A DNA stretch of 6,036 nucleotides from Caldisericota bacterium. Lineage in GTDB: Bacteria; Bipolaricaulota; Bipolaricaulia; Bipolaricaulales; Bipolaricaulaceae. Location: assembly GCA_013151115.1 (NCBI GenBank), contig JAADIW010000007.1, forward strand, positions 1-6,036, given 5' to 3'. The notes beneath the pieces were generated by a model. It ran no database searches. It saw only the letters and a list, made by a program, of their open reading frames with translations, and had not been told where the DNA came from. A program made the translations under genes and the position numbers. This document shows positions 1-4,888 of this stretch, in pieces (position 1 is the first letter of the stretch; each line of letters opens with the position of its first letter).

Positions 1-97
1 GGGGGATGCGGCCGCATACGTGCGTGAGTTCGCCGCGGCGGCCAACATATATTTGGTCTACGATATCCCCTCGCCGGTGGCGGGGGACCGCCGGTGA
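1..97 (+). CDS. 3' end of an unidentified protein (5' truncated by window)
   Basis: An open frame enters from the left edge (first full codon at position 2) and stops at TGA 95-97, giving 31 visible residues that end in PSPVAGDRR. The codons are GC-rich at third positions like the rest of the window, and the segment AAYVREFAAAANIYLVYDI looks like a normal helix-strand protein C-terminus. The stop lies 15 nt before the adenosine-specific kinase start, so the two genes are probably co-transcribed. Too little is visible to name a family, and I assign no function. Reality as a coding sequence rests on reading frame, codon bias and spacing only. Confidence 0.6.
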   Translation, partial: GDAAAYVREFAAAANIYLVYDIPSPVAGDRR

Positions 98-112
98 GGG
101 CGGAGGGGAGGG

Positions 113-601
113 ATGTCTATGGAGCTGAAGGTGGTTTCCATCGAGAAGCCCGATGAGGTGAACGTGATCCTGGGTCAATCGCATTTCATCAAGACGGTGG
201 AGGATATCCACGAGGCCATCGTGACCCAGGTCCCGGGGGCCAAGTTCGGCCTGGCGTTCTGCGAGGCCTCGGGCAAGGCCTTGGTGCGTTGGTCCGGCAC
301 CGACGAGGAGATGATCGAGCTGGCAAAAAAGAACGCCCTGGCCCTCTCCGCCGGCCACGTGTTCGTCGTTTTCCTGCGTGACTTCTATCCCATCAACGTC
401 CTGAACGCCATCAAGGAGGTCCCCGAGGTATGCCGGATCTTCTGCGCCACCGCCAACCCCCTCCAGGTGATCGTGGCCGAGACGGAACAGGGCCGCGGGG
501 TCCTCGGGGTCGTCGACGGGGTTAGGACCAAGGGCGTCGAGACCGAGGAGGATATCCGCGAGCGCAAGGAGCTCCTACGCCGGTTCGGCTACAAACTTTA
601 A
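113..601 (+). CDS. Adenosine-specific kinase (PF04008-type)
   Basis: This is a 162-residue protein of the small adenosine-specific kinase family (formerly a DUF). The family was characterised structurally in thermophiles and is unrelated to ribokinase-type adenosine kinases. It is thought to phosphorylate adenosine to AMP in the cytoplasm, but its physiological role is poorly known. Highly conserved family blocks are visible: NVILGQSHFIKTVEDIHEA (residues 17-35), KFGLAFCEASGKALVR (44-59), PINVLNAIKEVPEVCRIFCAT (93-113) and NPLQVIVAETEQGRGVLGVVDG (115-136). The C-terminus, ending RRFGYKL, is also typical, and the length is full for the family. A purine-rich GGAGGGGAGGG tract (102-112) precedes the start. 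ATG 113 and ATG 119 (two codons later) are both possible starts; homologues often begin at the equivalent of MELKVV, so 119 cannot be excluded. It faces the sugar-transport operon convergently. The family call is strong; the in vivo substrate is known only by family. Confidence 0.93.
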   Translation: MSMELKVVSIEKPDEVNVILGQSHFIKTVEDIHEAIVTQVPGAKFGLAFCEASGKALVRWSGTDEEMIELAKKNALALSAGHVFVVFLRDFYPINVLNAIKEVPEVCRIFCATANPLQVIVAETEQGRGVLGVVDGVRTKGVETEEDIRERKELLRRFGYKL

Positions 602-625
602 CTCCGCGACGCGTAACGGTGGCAC

Positions 626-650
626 GGGGTGAGCGGGCTCCGGACACCCC
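626..650. terminator. Weak hairpin between convergent genes
   Basis: The 50-nt gap between the kinase stop and the MalG-type permease stop contains GGGGTG (626-631) and CACCCC (645-650). They form a 6-bp stem, with a small CGG/CCG inner stem. Neither strand has a good U-tract after it, so it is at best a weak bidirectional terminator or an RNA 3'-end stabiliser. I list it because both converging transcripts must end near here. Confidence 0.25.
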
Positions 651-651
651 C

Positions 652-1491
652 TCACTTGAAGCTGATGGCGAAGCCCCGCAGGAGATGCTTCTGTACGTAG
701 CCGGAGAGGATCAGGATCGGGAGGGAAGAGGTGATCCCGATGGCCATCAACGGGCCCCATAGGACCTCGTACTCGGTGATGAAGTGGGAGATGTGTATGG
801 GCAACGTGAAGACCTCCGGCCTCCGCAGGAAGAGGAGTGCGTAGATGAATTCGTTCCAGGTCATGATCACCGCGAAGATGGCGGTGGCCACCAGGCCGGG
901 GCCCACCAGGGGGAGGACGATGGCCACCAGGGTCCGGAGCCTCGAGGCCCCGTCTATCGCCGCCGCCTCCTCCACCTCGATGGGCACATCCCGTACGAAT
1001 CGCAACAGCATCCAGATGCTGTAGGGAAGGGTGTAGACCTGATAAGCGATCACGAGCCCCGTGAGCTTGTTCAGCAACCCCAGCCCCTGCAGGGTGGTGT
1101 AGAGGGGGATGGCGAGGACCACCGGCGGGGCCATCCGTACCAGCAGAACCCACAGTAGGAAGATCAAGTCCAGTTTGGCCGGGAACCGGAATCTGGCGAG
1201 TCCGTATGCCGCGGGAAACGCGATCCCCAGGGAAAGGAGGGTCGACCCCAGCGAGACGAGCACGGTGTTGATGAAGTAGCGATAGGCCCCCTCCTTCCAG
1301 ATCTCGCGGTAATGCTGAAAAGTGATCCTGTGGGGGAACCAGCTGGGGGTTCGGGTGGCGTACTCCAGGGGTTCCTTGAAGGATGTGGTGAGCATCCAGT
1401 AAATGGGGAAGAGGACGAACACCATGACGGAGAGGAGCACGGCCCAGAAGAGCGCGCGTTTGGCGAGCCTCGTCGCCCTCCAGATGTTCAT
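652..1491 (-). CDS. Carbohydrate ABC transporter permease, MalG type
   Basis: This 279-residue inner-membrane permease belongs to the binding-protein-dependent sugar transporter family (BPD_transp_1, MalG branch). It pairs with the MalF-type partner to form the translocation channel. Six hydrophobic segments are visible at roughly residues 13-34, 74-96, 107-131, 141-165, 197-221 and 244-268. The cytoplasmic EAA loop that contacts the ATPase is at about 175-194 (EAAAIDGASRLRTLVAIVLP) with the conserved glycine present. The C-terminal QKHLLRGFAISFK matches the usual end of MalG-type proteins. The ATG at 1491 overlaps the stop of the upstream permease gene as ATGA, indicating translational coupling. 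It is the last gene of the operon: the next gene downstream is on the opposite strand, so no ATPase gene follows. The transported sugar cannot be read from the sequence. Confidence 0.95.
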   Translation of the reverse strand: MNIWRATRLAKRALFWAVLLSVMVFVLFPIYWMLTTSFKEPLEYATRTPSWFPHRITFQHYREIWKEGAYRYFINTVLVSLGSTLLSLGIAFPAAYGLARFRFPAKLDLIFLLWVLLVRMAPPVVLAIPLYTTLQGLGLLNKLTGLVIAYQVYTLPYSIWMLLRFVRDVPIEVEEAAAIDGASRLRTLVAIVLPLVGPGLVATAIFAVIMTWNEFIYALLFLRRPEVFTLPIHISHFITEYEVLWGPLMAIGITSSLPILILSGYVQKHLLRGFAISFK

Positions 1492-2366
1492 CCTTCACCC
1501 CGCCAGACCTGCCGGATGTAGATGAAGCTCACCACGCTGACCGCCAGGAACATCACCACCGCGGCGGCCGAGGCCCGTCCCATGTTGAAGTAGCGGAATC
1601 CCTCCCGGTAGATGTAGAAGGAAATGGTCTCCGTAGCCGTTCCCGGGCCCCCTCCGGTGAGGGCGTAGACTTTATCGAAGATCTTGAACGTGTCGATGGA
1701 ACGGAGGAGCAACGCCAGGAATATGTGGTTCCGGAGGAGCGGCAGGGTGACGTGACGGAAGAGGCGTGCCCCCGTGGCCCCGTCCACCCGGGCCGCCTCG
1801 TACAACTCCCCGGGGATGGATTGGAGGCCCGCGAGGAGGATGAGGAAGGCCATGGGAGTCCACTGCCAGATGTCCACCAACATCACCGACCAAAGTGCCA
1901 GGTCCTGGCTTATCAACCACTTCACCGGTTGGAACCCCGCGGTCCGCAGGGCGTAATTGAAGATCCCGTAGTCGTAGTGGTACATGGAGCGCCAGATGGC
2001 GCAGATCACCATGGTGGAGAACATCATGGGGAAGATCACGAGGGGCAGGAGCAGCTTCCTCCCGCGGAATTTCGCGTTGAAGAGGAGCGCCAGTCCTAAC
2101 CCCAATAACACCTCGATCAACGTGGCGCCAACGGAGAAGAGGAACGTGTTCCGCAGGCCGGTGAGGAAGAACCGATCGGCGAAGAGCCGGCGGTAGTTGC
2201 CCAGGCCCACGAAGCGCTCGATGCGGCGGATGGGGTTATAGCGGTAGAGGGAAAGGTAGAAGACCCGAACCAACGGATATACGGTGAGGAAGACGATGAG
2301 GATGAGGGCGGGCAGGAGGAAGAGGAGGTTCGCGTGCCTCCGTCCCCAACGGCCGAGCGCTCTCAT
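1488..2366 (-). CDS. Carbohydrate ABC transporter permease, MalF/UgpA type
   Basis: This 292-residue inner-membrane permease is the MalF/UgpA-type partner of the MalG-type protein encoded downstream. Hydrophobic segments lie at roughly residues 12-32, 72-94, 106-128, 155-178, 206-226 and 263-285. The EAA loop is at about 190-210 (EAARVDGATGARLFRHVTLP). A typical family block follows, TGGGPGTATETISFYIY (237-253) and FNMGRASAAA (260-269). The long periplasmic insert of E. coli MalF is absent, as in most 290-residue family members. ATG 2366 is preceded by GGAGGGAAGG at good spacing. The gene starts 175 nt after the binding-protein stop, beyond a terminator-like hairpin, and I see no convincing promoter in that gap. 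Expression therefore probably relies on read-through from the binding-protein promoter. Confidence 0.95.
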   Translation of the reverse strand: MRALGRWGRRHANLLFLLPALILIVFLTVYPLVRVFYLSLYRYNPIRRIERFVGLGNYRRLFADRFFLTGLRNTFLFSVGATLIEVLLGLGLALLFNAKFRGRKLLLPLVIFPMMFSTMVICAIWRSMYHYDYGIFNYALRTAGFQPVKWLISQDLALWSVMLVDIWQWTPMAFLILLAGLQSIPGELYEAARVDGATGARLFRHVTLPLLRNHIFLALLLRSIDTFKIFDKVYALTGGGPGTATETISFYIYREGFRYFNMGRASAAAVVMFLAVSVVSFIYIRQVWRGEG

Positions 2367-2370
2367 CGTC

Positions 2371-2380
2371 GCCTTCCCTC
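2371..2380 (-). promoter_or_regulatory. malF-type Shine-Dalgarno, complementary to the upstream terminator arm
   Basis: Read on the - strand this is GAGGGAAGGC, and with the flanking base at 2381 it is GGAGGGAAGGC, just before ATG 2366. Its core GGAGGGAAGG is a perfect complement of CCTTCCCTCC in the 3' arm of the terminator-like hairpin at 2492-2532. The site can therefore either recruit ribosomes or pair with that upstream arm. The ribosome-binding role is near certain; the pairing role is inference. Confidence 0.6.
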
Positions 2381-2391
2381 CTCAGCGGGGC

Positions 2392-2408
2392 CAACGCCGA
2401 TGGCGTTG
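2392..2408 (-). other. Perfect 7-bp hairpin upstream of the malF-type RBS
   Basis: CAACGCC and GGCGTTG form a perfect 7-bp stem around a 3-nt loop, directly before the malF-type Shine-Dalgarno. It sits inside a possible longer-range pairing of GGGGCC (2387-2392) with GGCCCC (2435-2440), and the region also holds CCACGT repeated at 2418 and 2428. I do not recognise a known riboswitch or leader class. It may insulate the ribosome-binding site or stabilise the processed permease mRNA. Confidence 0.4.
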
Positions 2409-2491
2409 CCCCCGGCGCCACGTCTTGCCACGTGGGCCCCGACTCGACCTCATAGCGCCCCGAAAGGGGTTGAACCGTAGGGACATCGTGG

Positions 2492-2532
2492 AAAAAGGGG
2501 GGAGGGAAGGGCTGTCGAGCCTTCCCTCCCCC
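2492..2532 (-). terminator. Intrinsic-terminator-like hairpin between binding protein and permeases
   Basis: On the - strand, GGGGGAGGGAAGG (2532-2520) pairs perfectly over 13 bp with CCTTCCCTCCCCC (2510-2498) around a 9-nt loop; bulging one base extends the stem further. One C and then five Ts (2496-2492) follow. It begins 9 nt after the binding-protein stop. This is the expected place for a partial terminator or 3'-end stabiliser that makes binding protein more abundant than permeases. The short, C-interrupted U-tract suggests incomplete termination, which fits permease genes downstream with no evident promoter of their own. Confidence 0.75.
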
Positions 2533-2541
2533 ACTTCCGGT

Positions 2542-3777
2542 TCAGTCGCCGAGCACCTCGGCTATCCTCCCCGCCGCCTCGGCCAGGGCCTTCTCCGGGG
2601 AGAGTTCGCCGATCAGGGCGAGCTGGAGGTACTCCCCGAGGATCCCCTCGATCTCGCTCCACACGAGCACCCTGGGCCGCGGGACCGCCGCCTCCAAGGC
2701 CGCGAGCTGGCTGGGGAACCAGCGGTACTTGGCCACCACCTCGGGATCGGTGAGGACGCTCACCCGGGTGGGGGCGTGCCCCGCTTTCAGGGTCAGGACC
2801 TTCTGGATCTCGGCGGATGTCACGAACTTCAGGAACTCCAGGGCGAGTTCCTTGTTGCGGGAGGCAGAGGAGATCCCGAGCAGCCAGGCGCCGAGCATGG
2901 GCGAGGACTTCTCCACGAGGCCCGGGGCGGGGGCGATCTCCACCTTGCCCACCACCTTGGACTTCTCGGGGTTATCGAGATCCGGCACCCACGCGGGCCA
3001 CACCTCGATGGCGATGGCGGCGTCCCCGGCGAGGAGCGCCTCCTTCACCTCCGAGGAGTTCCAGATCTCAACTCCCTCGGGGGCGTATTGTTTGAGCAGG
3101 AGGAAGAATTTCAGGGCCGCTACCGCCTCTTTGGAGTTCAGGACGACCTCGCCGTCCTTAACGATGTCGGCGCCGAACCCCCAGAGGATGGGGAGGAACC
3201 CGGTGACGATGGGGTTCCCCTTGCGGCCTCGGAAGACGACGCCGTAGACCCCGGGTTCATTGGCGGAGATCACCGCCGCGGCCTCCAATACGTCGGCCCA
3301 GGTCTTGGGAGGACTGGCCAGGCCATACTTGGCGAAGAGGTCCTTCCTGTAAGCGAAAAGCTCAACGTTGCCCACATGGGGGAGGGCGTAGAGGGTGCCG
3401 TCGGGATACGGATAACGGCACACCGAAAGCGCGGTGGGGACGAAATCCGGGTCGGGGGTGTAGCCGAGTTCCTCCAAGGGGGCCAGCCACCCCAGGCTCA
3501 TGAACTCCGTGGCCCAGGGATCGTCCAGCATCACGATGTCGTACGCCCCGCCCCCGGCGGATAGATCGATGACGAGCTTCTCGTACAGTCCCTTGTAGGG
3601 GAGTTTCAGAAGCTCGATTTCGACGTCGGGATTGCGCTCCATGAAGAGATCCACCGCTATCTGAAGGGCCGCACCGTAACCGCCATCACGACCGGCGATG
3701 ACCAACTTCTCTTTGGGAAGGGCCAACGCCGCCACACAGAGGAGGAACAGGAACATCAGGAAGATCTTGCGCACCAC
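2542..3777 (-). CDS. Periplasmic sugar-binding protein of ABC transporter (family 1)
   Basis: This 411-residue extracellular solute-binding protein (SBP_bac_1 type) captures a sugar or oligosaccharide and delivers it to the two permeases encoded downstream. Residues 1-19 form a Sec signal peptide: positive MVRK, a hydrophobic core, then ALA as a type-I cleavage site. Cys14 is not in a canonical lipobox, so a soluble periplasmic protein is more likely than a lipoprotein. Family features include a first-lobe strand KLVIAG (24-29), FMERNPDVEIELLKLPYKGLYEKL (45-68), YDIVMLDDPWATEFMSLGWLAPLEEL (79-104), GTLYALPH (127-134), FAYRKDLFAKYGL (141-153) with PPKTW (156-160), and the conserved crossover region GDAAIAIEVWPAW (251-263). 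The start is GTG at 3777, six bases after a GGAGG core; a second GTG directly follows and is also possible. The gene lies first in the operon behind a strong promoter and LacI-type operator. Aromatic residues such as Trp88, Trp260, Trp263 and Trp353 could stack on sugar, but the substrate cannot be assigned. Confidence 0.94.
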   Translation of the reverse strand: MVRKIFLMFLFLLCVAALALPKEKLVIAGRDGGYGAALQIAVDLFMERNPDVEIELLKLPYKGLYEKLVIDLSAGGGAYDIVMLDDPWATEFMSLGWLAPLEELGYTPDPDFVPTALSVCRYPYPDGTLYALPHVGNVELFAYRKDLFAKYGLASPPKTWADVLEAAAVISANEPGVYGVVFRGRKGNPIVTGFLPILWGFGADIVKDGEVVLNSKEAVAALKFFLLLKQYAPEGVEIWNSSEVKEALLAGDAAIAIEVWPAWVPDLDNPEKSKVVGKVEIAPAPGLVEKSSPMLGAWLLGISSASRNKELALEFLKFVTSAEIQKVLTLKAGHAPTRVSVLTDPEVVAKYRWFPSQLAALEAAVPRPRVLVWSEIEGILGEYLQLALIGELSPEKALAEAAGRIAEVLGD

Positions 3778-3779
3778 GG

Positions 3780-3790
3780 ATCACCTCCTT
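3780..3790 (-). promoter_or_regulatory. Extended Shine-Dalgarno of the binding-protein gene
   Basis: On the - strand the sequence reads AAGGAGGTGAT followed by CC and then GTG GTG. The AAGGAGGTGATCC run matches almost the entire anti-Shine-Dalgarno tail of bacterial 16S rRNA, far beyond the GGAGG core. This supports GTG 3777 as the start despite the lack of ATG and predicts very strong initiation, as expected for an abundant binding protein. Confidence 0.85.
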
Positions 3791-3821
3791 TTGATGTACG
3801 AGGGCTCTTTTTTCTTACCCT

Positions 3822-3833
3822 ATCACCTCCCCT
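3822..3833 (-). promoter_or_regulatory. Second Shine-Dalgarno in the leader, without a start codon
   Basis: On the - strand this reads AAGGGGAGGTGAT. It shares GGAGGTGAT exactly with the true ribosome-binding site 42 nt downstream. No ATG, GTG or TTG lies at a usable distance after it. With transcription predicted to start at about 3850, it would sit about 18 nt from the mRNA 5' end. Possible roles are 30S binding that protects the 5' end (as with the cry3A STAB-SD of Bacillus) or a ribosome standby site. It could also be a relic of a duplicated leader. Confidence 0.5.
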
Positions 3834-3836
3834 TTT

Positions 3837-3850
3837 TGAAAACGTTTACG
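3837..3850. promoter_or_regulatory. LacI/GalR-family operator at the predicted transcription start
   Basis: TGAAAACGTTTACG contains the perfect 8-bp palindrome AAACGTTT and matches the LacI-family pattern TGnAAnCGnTTnCA at every fixed position except the last base. It begins at the predicted +1 of the binding-protein promoter and extends about 14 nt into the leader. Bound repressor would block initiation or early elongation. This arrangement is typical for sugar-induced ABC transporter operons. The regulator gene is not in this window. Confidence 0.72.
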
Positions 3851-3857
3851 TCCCGAT

Positions 3858-3885
3858 CTTATAGGCAACGGCTCCCTTTTGTCAA
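3858..3885 (-). promoter_or_regulatory. Sigma70-type promoter of the sugar ABC operon
   Basis: On the - strand a perfect TTGACA (3885-3880) is followed by a 16-bp spacer and TATAAG (3863-3858), which differs from TATAAT at one base. The predicted start of transcription is at about 3850-3851, leaving a leader of about 73 nt before GTG 3777. The segment is visibly more AT-rich than its surroundings. It lies between the OmpH-like gene and the binding-protein gene, so the ABC operon is probably an independent unit. Confidence 0.8.
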
Positions 3886-3898
3886 CTCATCCACGCAT

Positions 3899-3910
3899 AA
3901 ACGTCCGTTT
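3899..3910. promoter_or_regulatory. AAACG-N2-CGTTT inverted repeat upstream of the -35
   Basis: AAACG (3899-3903) and CGTTT (3906-3910) form a perfect inverted repeat around two bases, 14 bp upstream of the -35 box and centred about 61 bp from the LacI-type operator. Its half-sites match the operator half-sites, but the two-base spacing differs from the overlapping AAACGTTT arrangement. It may be an auxiliary operator used in looping, a site for another regulator, or chance. Confidence 0.3.
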
Positions 3911-3962
3911 CCGCGGCCACGACGGCCGGCCTAGCACCTCGACATCCGGCGCCCGGCTTTCC

Positions 3963-4838
3963 TCAGCGGCCGAAGAACTCCGGCGCGCGCTCCTTGACCT
4001 CCGCGGAGAGATCGATGACCTGGGAGGGATCCACATACAGCACGTCTTTCCGTTGGACCACCAGGGCGATCCCCTCCTCGGCCGCCACCTCCCCCGCGAT
4101 CTTGGCGAGCATCGAGGTGAGGGTCTGGGAGAGCAGTTGCTCCAATTGCTGGAAGATGAGCTGTAGTTGTTGATATTGGGAGAAGAAATCCTGGAGCTCC
4201 GACTCCGGCACACCCGCCCCCGCCTTCTCCTCCAGGGCCTTCACCTGGTCCTCGAGGGGCCGGAGTTTGTCCTCGACCTCCTGGAGGACGCCGGAGATCT
4301 CCCCGAAGGATGCCTTGAGCTTCCGCAGCAGGGCCAGGCTCCAGTCCACCTGGAACTTCAGCCCCTCCACTTGGAGCTTGAGGAGCTCCTTGGTGTAGGT
4401 GTCCTTGTCGATCTTCTCCTCCTGATAGGCGCGGGACAGGTCATCCAGCTTGGCGGAATGGGCCTCCAGGGCGCTGGCCTTGGGGGCGAAGATCTCGTCC
4501 AGCAGGCCCTGTAGGTCCACATAAGCGATCTTCAGGCCCGCCGCGGACGTGGCCGGGGCCGTCGTGGACGCGGGCTGCTGGGCCGCTGTCTTCTCCTTCA
4601 ACCGGCCCACGTCCTCCTCCAACGAGGCCACCGCTTCCTTCAGGGACGCGAACTCATCGGGCAAACCCTCGAGGGATGCCAAGGCCTTCTTCACCGCCGC
4701 CACGTGGTCGGTGAGGGAATCGAGATCCTCCCGCAGAAGCTCTATATCGCCCTGGGGGGAGGCGAGCTTCGCGCCCAGGAACCCCCCCACGAATCCCAAC
4801 CCCAGGACCGCGATCGACAGTAGAAGCTTTTTCACCAT
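3963..4838 (-). CDS. Membrane-anchored coiled-coil protein with Skp/OmpH-like domain
   Basis: This protein has 291 residues. Residues 1-26 are KK followed by a glycine-rich hydrophobic segment (VLGLGFVGGFLGAKLA), a membrane anchor or uncleaved signal. Residues 30-86 are heptad-rich coiled coil (many E/L/D/K, e.g. REDLDSLTDHVAAVKKALASL). Residues 87-100 are an Ala/Thr/Pro linker. From 101 to the end it resembles OmpH/Skp, periplasmic holdase chaperones for outer-membrane proteins: strand KIAYVDLQGLLDE (103-115), long helical arms rich in K/E/Q/L, then GIALVVQRKDVLYVDPSQVIDLSAEV (256-281). That last segment matches the typical Skp ending of a strand, YVDP and DLT/S-EV. Skp itself is about 140 residues of mature protein, so the N-terminal coiled coil and anchor are extra. 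The start ATG 4838 follows GGAGGG. It lies 50 nt after nadC, probably the same transcript. The role as an outer-membrane chaperone or envelope-spanning tether is inferred. Confidence 0.75.
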   Translation of the reverse strand: MVKKLLLSIAVLGLGFVGGFLGAKLASPQGDIELLREDLDSLTDHVAAVKKALASLEGLPDEFASLKEAVASLEEDVGRLKEKTAAQQPASTTAPATSAAGLKIAYVDLQGLLDEIFAPKASALEAHSAKLDDLSRAYQEEKIDKDTYTKELLKLQVEGLKFQVDWSLALLRKLKASFGEISGVLQEVEDKLRPLEDQVKALEEKAGAGVPESELQDFFSQYQQLQLIFQQLEQLLSQTLTSMLAKIAGEVAAEEGIALVVQRKDVLYVDPSQVIDLSAEVKERAPEFFGR

Positions 4839-4842
4839 CGTT

Positions 4843-4872
4843 CCCTCCTCGGGGGAATATGGGGCAGGAGGG
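4843..4872 (-). promoter_or_regulatory. Possible anti-Shine-Dalgarno hairpin before the OmpH-like gene
   Basis: On the - strand CCCTCCT (4872-4866) is a perfect 7-bp complement of AGGAGGG (4849-4843), the ribosome-binding site of the OmpH-like gene, with a 16-nt loop. If formed it would hide the ribosome-binding site until opened by temperature, by a protein, or by ribosomes ending nadC translation just upstream. GC-rich composition makes chance pairing possible. Confidence 0.35.
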
Positions 4873-4888
4873 CTTCACCCGCAAGCGC

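Noticed and set aside
74..94. A CCGGTGG/CCGCCGG hairpin just before the stop of the left-edge gene, considered as attenuator of the kinase gene
   Set aside because: It lies within coding sequence, has no U-tract, and is easily explained by GC-rich codons.
575..1498. A 307-codon open frame on the - strand in a different frame from the MalG-type permease
   Set aside because: Its translation is rich in H, P, G and R with no membrane segments or family motifs. It overlaps a clear permease gene and is an artefact of high GC content.
2450..2480. A CRISPR-repeat-like string (- strand GGTTCAACCCC, TTTC, then GGGG) before the permeases
   Set aside because: It occurs once only, with no second copy at spacer distance anywhere in the window.
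2284..3564. A 426-codon open frame on the + strand antisense to the binding protein
   Set aside because: It is the mirror of a strongly GC-biased real gene. The composition is low-complexity (G, R, E, H, L), no domain is visible and it has no suitable ribosome-binding site.
3778..3836. A leader peptide starting after the first Shine-Dalgarno
   Set aside because: No ATG, GTG or TTG lies at a usable distance downstream. The only GTG is inside the Shine-Dalgarno itself and meets a stop after three codons.
3906..3962. A GC-rich segment with small palindromes (e.g. CGGCC-N5-GGCCG at 3914-3928) as a terminator for the OmpH-like operon
   Set aside because: The stems are short and no U-tract follows on the - strand. 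A transcript end is expected here, but the sequence does not show one convincingly.
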